64,000 nt of DNA, taken from NCBI GenBank assembly GCA_023634235.1, contig JAMKCF010000164.1:1-64000 (forward strand). Reading direction: 5' to 3'. This document shows positions 22,050-34,060 of the stretch, in pieces. A program made the translations under genes and the position numbers. The notes beneath the pieces were generated by a model. The model was not told where the DNA came from. It made no database searches and saw only the letters and a program-made list of their open reading frames with translations. How positions within the stretch are numbered: position 1 is the stretch's first letter; each line of letters opens with the position of its first letter. This DNA comes from Pisaster brevispinus (lineage: Eukaryota > Echinodermata > Asteroidea > Forcipulatida > Asteriidae).

Positions 22050-23867
22050 TCAAATCGTAAAATTAAACATTAATCATTTGACGCGATCGGTAATTGAGTT
22101 AATTCAAAACGTGCGTCGCAGGAATTTCCGTAAATTGTCTTGTCCCGACACTGTGAAGTCTGCGTCTGAGGGGCGAAAAAAAGAAAGAATCAATGTTCGT
22201 CAAGAATCCATAGCCGACGGTGTGCCAGCACGCGACAGCAATCTCCGTTACTCAACAGCCTTAGGTACTTTCTGGCGCAGAAAACCCTTGACCGCATTAG
22301 GCTGGTGCCCGTGACGTAATGACCCACTTTACAGTGACCGCTTTTAGTATCATTCGGGGAGCGCGACTTAAGATGGCCCGCTCTGAGTGAAGCCTCATTA
22401 GTTTGGGTCATCAGGCAAACTATCCAATCGACTTGTGCCCGATGCCTCGAGTGTTTGTGAAGTCTATGTCTGTATCTGGAGATCGAAACTTGTTGTGGCC
22501 TGTAAATAACTGATTAAGTAGTTGTAGATGGGAAAGTTTTGCAGTGGACTATGCCGGCTATTGTGGCATTGTCTACTCCTCTTTTTCTCAGAAACCTCAT
22601 CCATAAATTCGTGGAGTGGCGCTGATAAAATGCCTTGCTCAGTCCTCAGTGGTGGTACGCAAGGTCGGGATTCAAATCCACGTTCTTCGAAAGAAAAGAG
22701 CTGGAAGCTTGGCAAAAAATTAGCACAATCAAACGATATCAATGTAGTTTTTATACAAAAACAAACTTATACAAAACTTTGCTCTTCTTTTCTTTTTTTT
22801 TACTTCATGCTTTCAAACTAGGTTCTGTTTACCGGTAGGCCTACTTAAAAAAAAAACCAGAATAAGTTATTCCCTGTTGAAACTGGTTTTCATTGGATTA
22901 GTTAAAACTAATGTTCTACATTGTTCTTAAACTTGTTGTGCAATAGGTGGGTGGGTTGTTTTGTGTGTTTTCTTTTCCGGGCAAAAAATGCCCTCTTCAG
23001 CGAGTACGTCATTGCCTTTATTCAGCCCCCCAAATTATTATTTCGCACCAGAAAATTTAAAATGAAATTCGATCGGCTCGCACAATGGAAAAGCGGCTAG
23101 AATTTCATTGGATTCCTCTCGTACAATCTAAATATCACAGCACCGCCCACTTTGATAATGCACTAAAAGCAAGTGTACTGTACCGTCTTTGTAATGTTGT
23201 ACAAAACAAAACAAAACAAAGGATAAAAAAGTTTGTAAAGGGCAGGAGAAAAAGGCACATATTTGATTCCATTACTTCGTTGTTCTCTTTATGTGGGCTA
23301 TTTTGCTGCCAGTAGATCCGCTCACGAGCTGGAACTTGATGAATCGCCAGCCCTGGATCATGTTCCTTCTCCTAAGCACTTAAAGTGCACCCCCCTTTTC
23401 ACTCTCTTGTCCGCCCCCTTAAGCTGCTCTGTTCCTCTCATTTTCCGCTCGGGCTTTACCTCTCAACAGGGAAAGGTGTTAGGCCGTGAATTGGACCCGG
23501 CAATCGGGTGGAAGTTGAGCTGCACTTTTACCAAGCCTGGGGGCCAATCATTAATGTGAAACGTGTGGTGTTTTTTCTTGAAACCCCTTCACTGCATTCA
23601 ATGAGTACACAGGAGGATAACTATCTCATGTAGGGTAGATTAAGTGGAAGACTATAAAAAAAATGCGCTTGATATTACCTTAACACACGGGAGCGGTCAA
23701 CGCCCCGGTGCCCTCATCATTAGTCATGGTGAAGAGTTTGACTGTTCGAATCGCTTGATTTTGTAACTGTCGATTTCACTGAGGTTGACTTTCATTTCAC
23801 TAAAGTGAGTTGTTAACTGTTTAATCACTGCGTCTTATTAATAAATCAATCAAGACAATAGCACTCA
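22050..23867. other. Non-coding stretch
   Basis: No gene recognised. A B-box-like GATTCAAATCC near 22669-22679 is the only trace of a tRNA-like repeat. The octamer TAGGCCTA occurs at 22836-22843. Confidence 0.35.
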
Positions 23868-24058
23868 TTGGAGGTGACACACTGTCACATAAACATACCA
23901 CAAACAAATTAAAAGTCATGGGGTGTTAAAACAACACCAACACAGTTACACTGGTGTTATTGTAACAACCCTATGATGTTAGTTTTGATTCTCTATTGGG
24001 TACCAGTACGTGGCAACACCCATAGTGTCAATTTTAACACCCCAGCTTTTGCAGTGTA
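23868..24058. mobile_element. GTGTTA-type MITE
   Basis: The ends GACACACTG and CAGTGTAA are inverted. Inside, GGGGTGTTAAAACAACACC and AATTTTAACACCCC face each other, with ACTGGTGTTATTG between. There is no open frame. A shorter relative (AACACCAATGGTGTTA) lies at about 3640-3655. Confidence 0.55.
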
Positions 24059-24739
24059 ATCAACGCAGTTGTCGTCCGAACTGCAGCTGGTAATATCGAC
24101 TTATGGAAAGTTCGACGGTGTCACGTACTGTGCATCGCTATACTCGCTGAATGCGTTTCGCTAATCAAACACGGCACTGGCCATTAATCATTTAAACACA
24201 CTGGGGAAACATACTTTGGAAGGCTGCATCTTTTTTAATGCAAATAGAATAATCCTACATGTAACGACCCTTGAATTTGCGACCCTGCTGCAGGTGAAGA
24301 TGATATTAAACCAAAAGCCCCGTGGAATGTTTTTTTATAATGTGATCGTTTTGCTTATTAGTAGGGTCCAACTCATAAGTCAGGAACGTGATAAAACAGC
24401 CTTGCTACCATGGGCAGCGCGCCGTATCGACACCTCTCGTCACTGACCCCTGGTAGGAATGCACTGAAAAACAATGCTGATTGTTGTGGCTCCCCCAAGG
24501 GTGACTACTTTGCGTGCACGCTTGTTAACAACTTTCGAGCGCATGTATGGCGCTTGTAGGACGCTTAATACGCGCGTGTGAAAATGCAAGTGTTTTTACA
24601 CGGTCAACCTAAACTGCATACAGTTAGACATATCGAAAATCAAAGAAGAATGACAGAGGACCAGTTGCTTTTTGACTTGATGCCTCTTTTATGGGTTGAG
24701 CGCGCGCGTTATTGTTAGAATGGATCAGCCTCAGGCCTA

Positions 24740-24772
24740 ATTAAAATGTGCTAGATTCTAGCACATTTTAAT
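24740..24772. repeat. Perfect 16-bp-arm palindrome
   Basis: The arm ATTAAAATGTGCTAGA is followed by one T and its exact reverse complement. It lies ten bases from the larger foldback at 24782. Confidence 0.95.
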
Positions 24773-24781
24773 GAACCAATT

Positions 24782-24960
24782 CCAGGGGTGCGTTTTCGCG
24801 GTCGTAACCAATAACTGTTTCGGTTGAACTTGCCACTGGTTAATCACTGGCCATTGACCGAAACAGTTATTGGTTACGATCGCGAAAACGCACCCCAGGG
24901 GTTATGATCGAGCAAGGCATGCTGGGGAAAATGGCGCGGCGAGATCGATCACCCCTGGGA
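24782..24960. mobile_element. Foldback element with 43-bp arms and nested outer repeat
   Basis: Left arm 24782-24824 and right arm 24857-24899 are reverse complements with two mismatches. Key words are GGGGTGCGTTTTCGCG and AACCAATAACTGTTTCGG. The 32-base loop contains two CACTGG words. The right arm's CCAGGGGT is mirrored again by ACCCCTGG at about 24952-24959, giving a nested second foldback. The 24740-24772 palindrome is adjacent, so three inverted repeats sit within 225 bp. Confidence 0.85.
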
Positions 24961-25269
24961 ACGAGGATGGTGATAAAACTAAACTAAGCACTCTCGGAAA
25001 CTCACGTGCTTGACTTACATAGTTATAAAGTCTCCAACATTTCCACTTTTTCATATTGCATTATCGGGTGTGCACATTGGAAAGAGTGAAAATAATGGTG
25101 TGCACAACACTGAAAATAGTGAAAATAATGTTCACAGATTTAAACACCACTTTATGGTTATGGTTGAAAACTTCCCCTGGAACTACTGTTGCTTGCCATG
25201 CTGTAGTTTTTGAGAATTAAATGAGTACAACAATTAGTTTTGATCTCGCGGTCCAAAACTCGATGTTAA

Positions 25270-25400
25270 GAAAACAGTGAAACCTTATCAGGGCTTTTTG
25301 TTACTATTTTCCCGTGACTCCCAGGCCAAATGTGCTTAAAATTTTCACAGGTTTGTTTTACCATGCATATGTTGGGACTCATAAAGTATGAATGTATGCT
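25270..25400 (+). repeat. Fragment of a sea-star-like dispersed repeat
   Basis: The phrase AAAATTTTCACAGGTTTGTT and the following CATGCATATGTTGGGACTC resemble a very abundant repeat that I recall from sea-star genomes. Only this fragment is present in the window. The assignment is from memory and not verified. Confidence 0.4.
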
Positions 25401-27240
25401 GGCGTTTCACTACAACCAATGGTGTTCACGCGCTTTAAAACCCAGCTCTGTTTAGCAGTGGGGTTTAACCGTCTTGGTATAAATACTTTAGGGGCCTACT
25501 TGTCCAATGTCTGCTTTTACATCAGATTTATGTCTGTCTTGCTTTGAAAGAAACATTTGTAGTAATGTTGTTGGTTTTTTTTCCTTTTCTTGGGGCAATC
25601 ATGCGTGTCTTAGATTTGAAATCTTACCGACACAACGAATTTGAAGAAATGTCTTGTGCTGCGACTTACTGTACCTTCGAAGGGTCGGTTGCCGCATGTA
25701 CGTTGTCCGTCCCCAGCAGTTATTTTCGTGTTCGGCATCCCGTGATTCAATTTCAGTGAAACTTCGGGGAATTGGGAAAATCTCTGCTCCATTTTTGGTA
25801 ACAACATTTTCGCTCGTAGGGTTATACTTGTTTGTATAGAGTAAATTGTTTTGTGACTGAATTATCTGCCTGAGGTTTATGCGGAAGGCGCCTACGAGTC
25901 ACATTCATGTTCTATCGATCTGATGAATCAAAATGGCCCGTTGGGTAAGAAACTGTTTCCGATGTGTTTTATTAATTTTGTGGAATACAGAAAACGTTCC
26001 GGTTGCCCTGGGTCCCGAAAGGAACCGGCCTTTTCCTTTCAAGTTTGCTTTTGACATGTGTTCGGATTGTTTTTACAGCTTGTGAAACGATGATATCAGT
26101 CCTCTTTAGAAAATATGCACACCAAGCAAGAATACAGAATAAGCAATATAGGTCTCATTGAGTCTTTCATTGCACACATCCTTCTTTTATTTATTTATTT
26201 ATTTATTTATTTATGTGTTTATTTATAAATACATGTACTATATAAATACAAAATTTGATGCATATGAGTGCATTGTCTCAGAATATATTCATGAGATTAA
26301 ATCGGGACTTAACCATTTCACAAGGTGAAGCCGAGTGAAATGGAAGCCAGATTTCACTAAATAGTGATATTCTGCGTCAATCCACATTGAGGTGGATTCG
26401 CACCGGCCCTCCAAAAAAAAACAGACAAACGGCAGGGCAAATCAAATCGAACGAGGTTTGTGAGCAGACAACTAGTTTTGTTTAGAAAAAAAACGTCTCT
26501 GTCAAACTTGTCAGTGTCATAAAAAAAACCTGAATTCTCCAGATAAAACAAGTTACGCTTACATTCGTTCAGACGTTTTTGCGCGACCTCCTTCGCCATT
26601 TCCAAGAAGTAACTTGAAAAAAGTGGGCGGCATTATACGTTGAAAGAACTTCAGGCATTTCATACCCCAAACCGTCAGAGTGCATTTCCGCCACATCTTA
26701 AACATGCTCATCTCCAGTAAACAGCGGAAAGAGTTATTTGCATTATTGGTGCTCAAAATTGAAAACACGATGGGCCCAGGGCGAGCTCACCCCTAAATCA
26801 TCGCTCAACTCGGCAAATACAGTTGTGCTAATAACCCAATTTAGCGGGCACTTCAACCCTGATGAACGAGCCGCGGAATGGGAGCGCTCCAACCGCCCGG
26901 ATCGAACTTGATCCTGGCATGCGCGTTCCTTGTCAAACATGCTCCGTGGAATCTTTGACGTGAATATAAATTGACGTCTTTGGTTTTGTTTGCGAAGTTA
27001 TTTGAGTAAAGCTTTACAGGTATAACAAACGTCGCACTTGCATATGCCTCTAATTGCTATTTGTTTTGTTTCAGTGGAAGCTATTTGGCTGTCCTCAAAC
27101 TTTTACAATTTTTGACAGATTGCCGAAACAAGTATTTTTTTCAGAGCGCACGAATGCAGCTAACCTTTATCTTTTTGTGGTTGTGTTGTTGTTGTCGTTT
27201 GTGAGATGCAATCCTATTTGTAAATATAATAACATGGCGT
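25401..27240. other. Non-coding stretch with a (TTTA)n tract
   Basis: A TTTA microsatellite lies at 26186-26214. No gene recognised. The 25544-25759 and 26357-26605 frames overlap frames on the opposite strand and have no motifs. Confidence 0.4.
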
Positions 27241-27345
27241 TGCCGGATCAAGGGCGTTTGGTACCACACCAGGCACGCAAAGTACTTGTTTCCAATAACA
27301 GAAGGTCATAAGCAATCAAATGGCTCCTGAAAAAATCCGTTGTCC
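27241..27345 (+). repeat. Dispersed repeat N, copy 1
   Basis: Shared words with 45075-45180 in the same order: CAAGGGCGTTT (GAAGGGCGTTT in the other), TTTCCAATAACAGA and AAATGGCTCCTGA. The frame at 27054-27311 ends inside this repeat and is therefore not trusted as a gene. Confidence 0.6.
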
Positions 27346-27994
27346 CCTCCTTTTCTTCTTTTGCCAGAGTTACCCCGGAGACATGTTTTCCCATTCCTAT
27401 GCAGAACCTTCCTCTATTGAGTTATGAACAGCAGGAAACACAGCAAACGTTCACGCTCCGTTTTCTTGAAACCCAATTTTGCACACTACATTGCCTACGC
27501 CCTTTCGACCGGTAAAATAAAATTCAAATCGAGATAAATGTTCGCAGCAAGGTGGTTTACAACATTCGTTGGTCGTTTAGCCTGAAGTCATGTAACGGGA
27601 AATTGGAGTTTTATTCTCCACTTAATGTTACCAAGCGTCTGAAGGTCCAGTTGAAGTGTACTGTAGCTACATGTAGGGCCTGAAGGGGAATTTCGCGTTG
27701 TCTCCAGAAATACAAAGCTGCTGATTTCTCTTTTACACTCTGTTTTGTACATCTACCTGTAGGAATGTGACCTAAAGTCACTGTAAACAATTACAAGGTT
27801 TAACTCCAGTAGTGTTGCATCAGCACGCGAGACAAATAGTGGCAGGCAGCCCTTTGGTATCTCCGCCGGGCTTTACCGTTATAGCCCTGCACGGCACGCA
27901 GAATACTCATCTTTCACACTTGATGGTACACAAGGTATAGGCGATTGGATTGTGCCTTGGACGATACAAGCATGGAATGTGGCACACAGCTGCA
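27346..27994. other. Non-coding stretch
   Basis: Nothing recognised. Confidence 0.35.
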
Positions 27995-28230
27995 GAGTAT
28001 AGCCATTAGAAAGAAATGTTGCTATAAGGCCAGCACAGAATTGTCCTTTAAAAAAATATATGTTGGCCTATAGATGACAAGCAACGGCAGCCATTTTGAA
28101 AATTTAGAAAATTGCTCGTTATTATGCTTTATTTGTACGTGTATTTTGTCAAAGAACATATCTGCGATGGCCCCCATAGCCATCTTTCTCACGGCATACT
28201 CTGACTGTGCGCCAAACTCCATGTTTGCAT
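27995..28230. repeat. Dispersed repeat L, copy 1
   Basis: The words TAGCCATTAGA (about 27999-28009) and CATACTCTGACTGTGCGCCA (28195-28214) recur in the region 54140-54330 (TAGCCATTAGA and CATACTCTGACTGTGTGCCA). The middle parts have diverged. It is non-coding. Confidence 0.5.
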
Positions 28231-28269
28231 CATTAAAGACACAATTCTCGCAAATGTTTCCCCTCTACC

Positions 28270-28522
28270 AAACTGGTGAAAGGTACCACCGACCTCTGCA
28301 TATTTATGAGGACGCGTTAAATAGGACGCATAATCAAAGACAATTTACTATGTCAGCCATGGCAGGTTCCCATTTAATATACACCTGGTTGAAGGGGAGC
28401 AATTATGGTTAAGTGCCTTGCACAAGGACACGGAGTGTCATGGCCGGGAATTGAACCCACATTCCAATGAATCAGCCCTCAGAGTTTGAGTCCAACTCAC
28501 TAGACCGCTCGGTCATCACAAC
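28270..28522 (-). repeat. tRNA-derived SINE
   Basis: On the minus strand a strong A-box TGACCGAGCGG (28515-28505) and B-box GGTTCAATTCC (28457-28447) are separated as in a tRNA with a long variable arm (Leu/Ser type). They are followed by CCTTGTGCAAGGCACTTAAC, GCTCCCCTTCAACCAGGTGT and an AAATGGGAACCTG body. That order (tRNA head, CCTTG.GCAAG.CACTT, AAATGGG.ACCTG) is typical of widespread marine-animal SINEs as I remember them. Transcription would be by polymerase III. The copy is diverged and has no clear tail. Confidence 0.7.
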
Positions 28523-31500
28523 CTCTTCAGCGGCGGTATCAGGTCGTTGAGTGTACAGGGAACCGCGTTGTACGGTACCTGTTGATTAGAGGTGTGGGGA
28601 GGTGAGGTGTACGACCCAGGAGTACAGAGACACACGGGAGACTCCTCGTCGCTTCATCAACGGGCAGAGGTGAACGTGGGAAAGTGGGAAGAGGGATCGC
28701 CCCCAAACTCGTCCCCATGGTTTACTTTATTTCCAACCATGTTTGTAAATAGTAAACCCTGGGATGGAAACTCCTCACTTGGACCCTGATTGGACAACAA
28801 CATTACATTAGCACATGTACATGTTTCCAATACATACAAGCTACTAAATCTGGTACCGGACCACGAGACTATGGCGAAGATATGAATTTCGATATGCAGC
28901 CAGACTATTCTAATTTGCATTACGTATCCAAAATGTTTGGATATGCAAATGTTCCAATTCCAGGGTGAGAGAGCAGTCAACCTTGTACCCAACCTTGTAC
29001 TGCTCGACACACCCTGGGGAAGAGGTTGGGATCGCCCCGATTCCTACACCCGCAATTATATTGTGTCGAGTTTCGGAAATATTATGTCGTTAAACAAGAC
29101 ATCCCTCTCTGTGAATCAGGTGGCGTAACAAGCAGGGGTTAAGGCCGGAGCTCAAAAACCCCTCAGAAACTTTGCCCACCTCTCCCCCCTAAATCACATC
29201 GAGAAAATGCACAATAATGAATGGTTCGATACAATAAATACCCACCTTCCCATATTATGTCGTTTTCCCCGCTTGCCCACGACCCATCCAAGTGAATCTG
29301 TCTGGTTTAAACCATTGAATTCAATGACTTACTTTGACTGAGAAAGAAAACCACAATGCTGTTTTACATTACTCATCTACACCATGTCGACTGTACTTAG
29401 GTTATTTTAAGCCGGCCAGATTTGTTCGATGTTGCCAATACGGCATCTTTCTGACGCTGCATTTAATGCACCCCAAAACGAAGATTTATACGAGTTCAGA
29501 GACCTACTTTGATCATTGATAAGGTCCGCCCGACCACTAATAGTAAAGCAATCGTATCGACCATTAAAAAAATCTACTCAAGTTTATGACTTTCCATCTT
29601 CAAAGAGTAGAAGCATCTGGTTTTTTTTCACGAGCATGTTCGCATTGACTCATCGATGAACTAACTCGTTGTGATACCTCGCGAAGCACTACTTCGTGAT
29701 GTTCTGTACCACTGGGAATAGTGTTAAAAAAATGTTCTGCAGAAATGAAAATCCTTTTAGCGGATTATCGGCCTCCGTCTGAATGCATTTTCAGAAGTCC
29801 CTTTTGAAAGGGCAAACGTCATGTTGCTAAATCAATGGACAAAGTAAATAAATATGTGTTTTGTTGGCGTCTTCCACCGTAGCACTCCTAAACACGGGCT
29901 TAAGACATTAAAAGTAACGTCTTAAGCCACTGCGCGTAAGATCGATAGTGCACATGGCAAGCAGTCATACTTGCATTCGTAAATTGTGCAAACTACACAA
30001 CATGTTCCTGCACCGTGACTAATGCAGAAGACTTGCCTTTGAGAAAATCATGCTTTTTCTGTCTCTTTTTGCTTTTGTCCCCTTCCTCGATCGATTGATG
30101 TGTCGCCCATGCATGACATAGTCCGGTACTGATGAACACAGGAATGGCTTTCGTTAGAACTGTGTCAGACAACAAACGCACTTAAAGTAAGAATGTCGAC
30201 ATGGTTGAACGACACTGGTATCGGTTATGTGTCAAGCGAAGCCTTCATTGTTTGGACAAAGCGCGATAAAACACACTTTGGATGCATAAAACGTATTGGT
30301 AACACCCTGAAATTGTGGTTCGTTGTCAGCACACGATTACAAGTTGTTGTTTTTTACCTTAGGTTAAGACGGTTTGTTTTGCATTTTCAATGATTGTTTG
30401 TGAGCTAAGTGTGTTGTTTACATGTCAATGTATTGCTTGGGTTAATGTTGATGTGGTTAAGACAATGAAAAGGTTAAAATAATGCCAGCTTGTCCTAACA
30501 AGGTCCGCACTTTCCAGAGGTTTAATCAAAGACAGCGTTTAGACGGCAAAGGGTGGAGCTGAGATCGTGGTTGCCAATGGAATAAATGGACTGTACTCTA
30601 GCTACCTTGAGGGTGCAACCCATCTGAGAAACATTTTAAGAAGGAAGAAAACGAAAACAATTGTAAAGGCTCTAATATACTTTTGTGGGAAACAAGTTTC
30701 ATGCATTAAGGCTATTACTGACACCCTCCGTCAAGCAAGGGTATCTGATCTATATAGTAAACTACTTTTCTGGTTTGTGAATTGGTTTTCTCAGTCGGTC
30801 CTCGGGGAAAATAGTTGCGTTCTGCCCATGAGGGCGTCATGTTCTCCACCTACCTGAAGATATTGTTAGTGTTGGGAAACAAGGATGAGTGTTTTTGTCT
30901 GAACGGTGGTCTCTTCAAAGAAAAGTGATTTGGTTCTGGTTTTCATTTTAGAAAGGAATGTCTCTTTCCACGACGCAGTGTTGTCAACATCACAAACGGT
31001 ATTATACCTTATCCTGATGGAGGTCAATGCAGCAGTGTTTTGCTATGCATTTTGTGATGAAACTACTCTTACTGCATCTGGACAAATATTGACTGATTCG
31101 AGTTCTACGGTATAAAAACGAAGACTCCCTCGGTGATAACAGGTGCCTGTTCTATTTTCCTGAGGGGAAAAAAAGAACGCTTCAGTGATCATCGAGGGAG
31201 CAATAGTTTTAACTATGTCATGTGTAAAAACAGTCAATATTTGTTTTATAACGTCCCCATCGGCCTTCTCATGGCAAAACAGCCCAACTCGAAAATTGTG
31301 GGTTTTTATACAAGATCATTTCTGGGTAAATTTATAGGTGTTACCATTTCACGCGCGGCTTTGTAGATTATCATGTGGAGCACTGTAACCAATCATTAGG
31401 GCATGAACTACACATGGGGCGTTGAAAAGCGAATAAGGAGCAGTTTCAGATTCTTGATACCAAATTTGACACTTTTCAAAGATTACTATTGAGCTAGCAG

Positions 31501-31554
31501 CCTTCTTGGTGCTAGTAAGCCAACCCAGTATTAGCTACAAATGGTGTGAATATT
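28523..31554. other. Non-coding stretch
   Basis: No gene recognised. The only structures are a perfect 10-bp-arm hairpin GGCTTAAGAC/GTCTTAAGCC at 29897-29928 and a segment at about 30446-30495 (GTGGTTAAGACAATG) that recurs near 46711-46760. Open frames such as 30567-30857 show no domain. Confidence 0.4.
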
Positions 31555-31630
31555 GAACTACTTTTATAAAGCGCCTTACATCCATGCGTTGATCTCAAGG
31601 TGCTGCACAGAAAAAAAAACAGCGCAAAAC
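31555..31630 (+). repeat. Fragment of a dispersed repeat (GCGCC...CAAGGTGCTGC)
   Basis: The phrase TTTTATAAAGCGCCTTACAT with CTCAAGGTGCTGCACAG followed by A-rich DNA has the form of a family common in echinoderm and lancelet genomes (from memory). Only one copy is visible here. Confidence 0.35.
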
Positions 31631-31789
31631 AAAGGGATGAAATAATCGTAAGAGCGTTAAAAGATGACATAAAATATTAAATCCACAAACTAGCCAATAA
31701 CTAAAAAAATCACACCATTAAAGGTTAAAATAAGAAAATCACGGTACCTTCTCTAGGTGTTAGATGTAGGATCATAGATCAAGGTTTTT

Positions 31790-32182
31790 GTCAACGTAGT
31801 TAACAAGACTTATCAAAATAAACTATACAAGTCTGGTTTGTAAGTTTGTACAGTGTATTGGTGCTGAAAAAACAGCCAACGAACTGTCACGGTATTTTAG
31901 TCGAATCCATCCACGTTTAGCGAGGTGATAGTGGATACCAACTGCAACAGCAGCGTTCGCGAACGGACACCACAACAATTTGAATTTGCAGCCAACCCAC
32001 AGAAATCTGATAAACGAATCATGCATGAATCGTTTCTCAGATTCAGATATTTTAGGGATGAAAAGTTGTTCACACCATATCACTTTGAAGGGAATCCTTT
32101 CTCAAAAATAGTTTAAACTATCAACAGCTGCTGTGCTTCTCACCAAGTAAGATTTTATGGCCACTAATATTTGGAGTATTTA
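31790..32182 (-). mobile_element. Dispersed element B, copy 2
   Basis: Order and orientation match the copy at 52251-52643. Shared are the near-palindrome at about 32004-32044 (AATCATGCATGAATCG core), CAGATTCAGAT, the ATCACTTTGAAG region and AAGTAAGATTTTATGGCCA at the end. The small plus and minus open frames crossing it come from the inverted structure. Confidence 0.6.
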
Positions 32183-32763
32183 GCAATCTATGACCTTCTA
32201 TTGGTTCAAAGCGTGTAAGCATACGAGTAACTATATAAATGAATTAAGTAAATTGGTTAAAAAGAGAATCGTAACGATAACACAGTCATCGTTGGTTTTC
32301 CCAAATGTTCCTAATTCAAAAAGGGTTATTCTCACCACCAGCTATACACCCCCCCCCCCCACCTCAAACATAGCCAATGCCTGAAGCAAGTCAAACAACA
32401 TGCGAGAAACCAAAACGCACGAAGAAGTTTTTCCCGATTTGATGCCGGATGCTACAGTCATCGGAAAGTTACCGATCACACAAAATGGGTCAAGTCAGAC
32501 CCGGGGCCATTACGTGGCCATGTTGCGGAAAATTGCATCGATCCGTCACATCAAAGTTAACACGTTTTAGGGCCAAATTATATGGGATTTCCGGGGTAAC
32601 TGTTGAAGGGTCCATTTTTCTTTCCCGCCCGTAAGGCCAGATTTCCTTTTTCGCTTCTCCTCCTTGATATTTGTTTCTTAATTGAATTAACTCAGGTTTG
32701 GTTTTTTTTACATTTAATACGGCCCTGCAATTTGTACCGGCTAATTGTAGTTGGACTGATCCA
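32183..32763. other. Non-coding stretch
   Basis: No gene recognised. A C run lies at 32349-32360. Confidence 0.35.
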
Positions 32764-33199
32764 CTTTAAAGAGGGGTATCAATGTCAAATTCAGTTTCGT
32801 GATGCGCTCATTTTGTCAATAGATTTTACAAGTCTCTGACCTCACCTTATAACCGGTGTAAAGTACCATTTTATTTGATACTCTTTTAGAGCAAATTTTT
32901 TAACTTCTGTGACGTCATCGAAGATAATAAAAAAAAAACACATGGGACTGCACACAATTCACAGAAGTTGTTTGTGCCGGTCAAAAGGGCAAAAACTCAA
33001 TGCTGTTTTGATCCATCGCTTTGGTTTCCACAAAACAAAATCGCACTTGACGGGTATCAAACACAGCGGCGTTTTACACCGTTTTTAACGCGAGGTAAGA
33101 GACTTCTAAGTTTTCCCGCCATTTTCATAAAGACTGCATCTATTGGAAACTGAGTGGATCACAAAACTGAGTTTGACCTCGGAGCCCGTCTTTAAAGAG
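32764..33199. mobile_element. Foldback element C, copy 3 (both ends present)
   Basis: The left end CTTTAAAGAGGGGTATCAAT...TTCAGTTTCGTGATGCGCTC is mirrored by the right end, which in reverse complement reads CTCTTTAAAGACGGGC...CTCAGTTTTGTGATCCACTC. Similarity between the arms extends inward for more than 100 bp (ACAAGTCTCTGACCTC versus AGAAGTCTCTTACCTC, then CGGTGTAAA in both). TGACGTCA is near the centre (32910-32917). There is no protein. It is a long-inverted-repeat foldback element of 436 bp. Confidence 0.85.
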
Positions 33200-33869
33200 T
33201 TGAAAAACTCAATTAGATGATTGTTTCAGATACTCATTAAGGGGTTTGTTTAGCTTCGCACATGGACATGATGTAACCTGTACTTACATTTTTCAAACTA
33301 AATGTGTACCATGTGAAATTTGTCTGTTTGGCAGCTATTTTCTTCTGTGAGACGAAAAGAAATCTAAGAAAATGCAATATATTTAATAGTACTTTGGGGT
33401 CTAAATTGAACGTATGGAGTTCCACCATTCTGTCTAAAACCTTTTAAAGAAGCTAATCGGCACAGACCAAGTTATGTTTCGAATTGCCCTTTTTCTCTAT
33501 GTGTGTTAAATGAGACCCGTTAAAATAATCTATATTTTCCGTAACCGACCTTCCATTGAAATAAACGAAAAAACTCGATACTAAAGAAGTGTTGCCTAGC
33601 AACATCCCTTCCGAAGTAGAGCAGCTTGAATGTAGTGACCCAGTTCTGTTACAAGTAGAAGTGCGGTGTTTTTTTTCTGAAGTCGTCATAAGCAGCAAAC
33701 ACACGAACCCCTAAATCCTAACCACTTTGCAATTATTCGCAACATGTAGCATTCCCCGCATATAAAAAAACGACCTTTCCAACAAAAGTGCTGTAAAGTA
33801 TTGTTCGTTAAGTTGGTCCAAAAATGAGCAACCCGAAAAAATTGTTCTCTTTCATTTTCCAGCAACGTC
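33200..33869. other. Non-coding stretch
   Basis: No gene recognised. Minus-strand frames at 33237-33428 and 33453-33704 show no motifs. Confidence 0.4.
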
Positions 33870-33874
33870 GCATT

Positions 33875-33910
33875 GGGGGGGGGGGGGTAATAATAATAAA
33901 AATAATAATG
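33875..33910. repeat. G run followed by (TAA)n
   Basis: A 12-base G run is followed by TAATAATAATAAAAATAATAA. Confidence 0.9.
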
Positions 33911-33969
33911 CGTAGTGATACAAACTTGTCCATCGATGAAAATGTTAGTGCCACAAGCGGCTTCAAATC

Positions 33970-34060
33970 TTACCGGAGCCCAACTTCATAGAGCTGCTTA
34001 AACAATTCGCTGAACAGTGATCTGCTGAGCAAACATTAGCAAGATTCAGTCAAAGACGGT
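33970..34060. repeat. Dispersed repeat M, fragment
   Basis: GAGCCCAACTTCATAGAGCT followed by GCTTAAAC and GCTGAGCAAAC resembles an abundant sea-star repeat with GCTTAGCA-type words (from memory). The region 60820-60960 has related TTAGCACAGG, TTAGCATAAG and TTAGCAAAAA words. Confidence 0.4.

Noticed and set aside
27054..27311. 85-codon frame with a hydrophobic centre, like a small secreted or membrane protein
   Set aside because: Its C-terminal part is dispersed repeat N, which recurs at 45075-45180 without the frame.
28440..28522. Possible tRNA-Ser/Leu gene on the minus strand
   Set aside because: Boxes A and B are good, but it is continuous with a SINE body and no CCA-end-compatible acceptor stem pairs.
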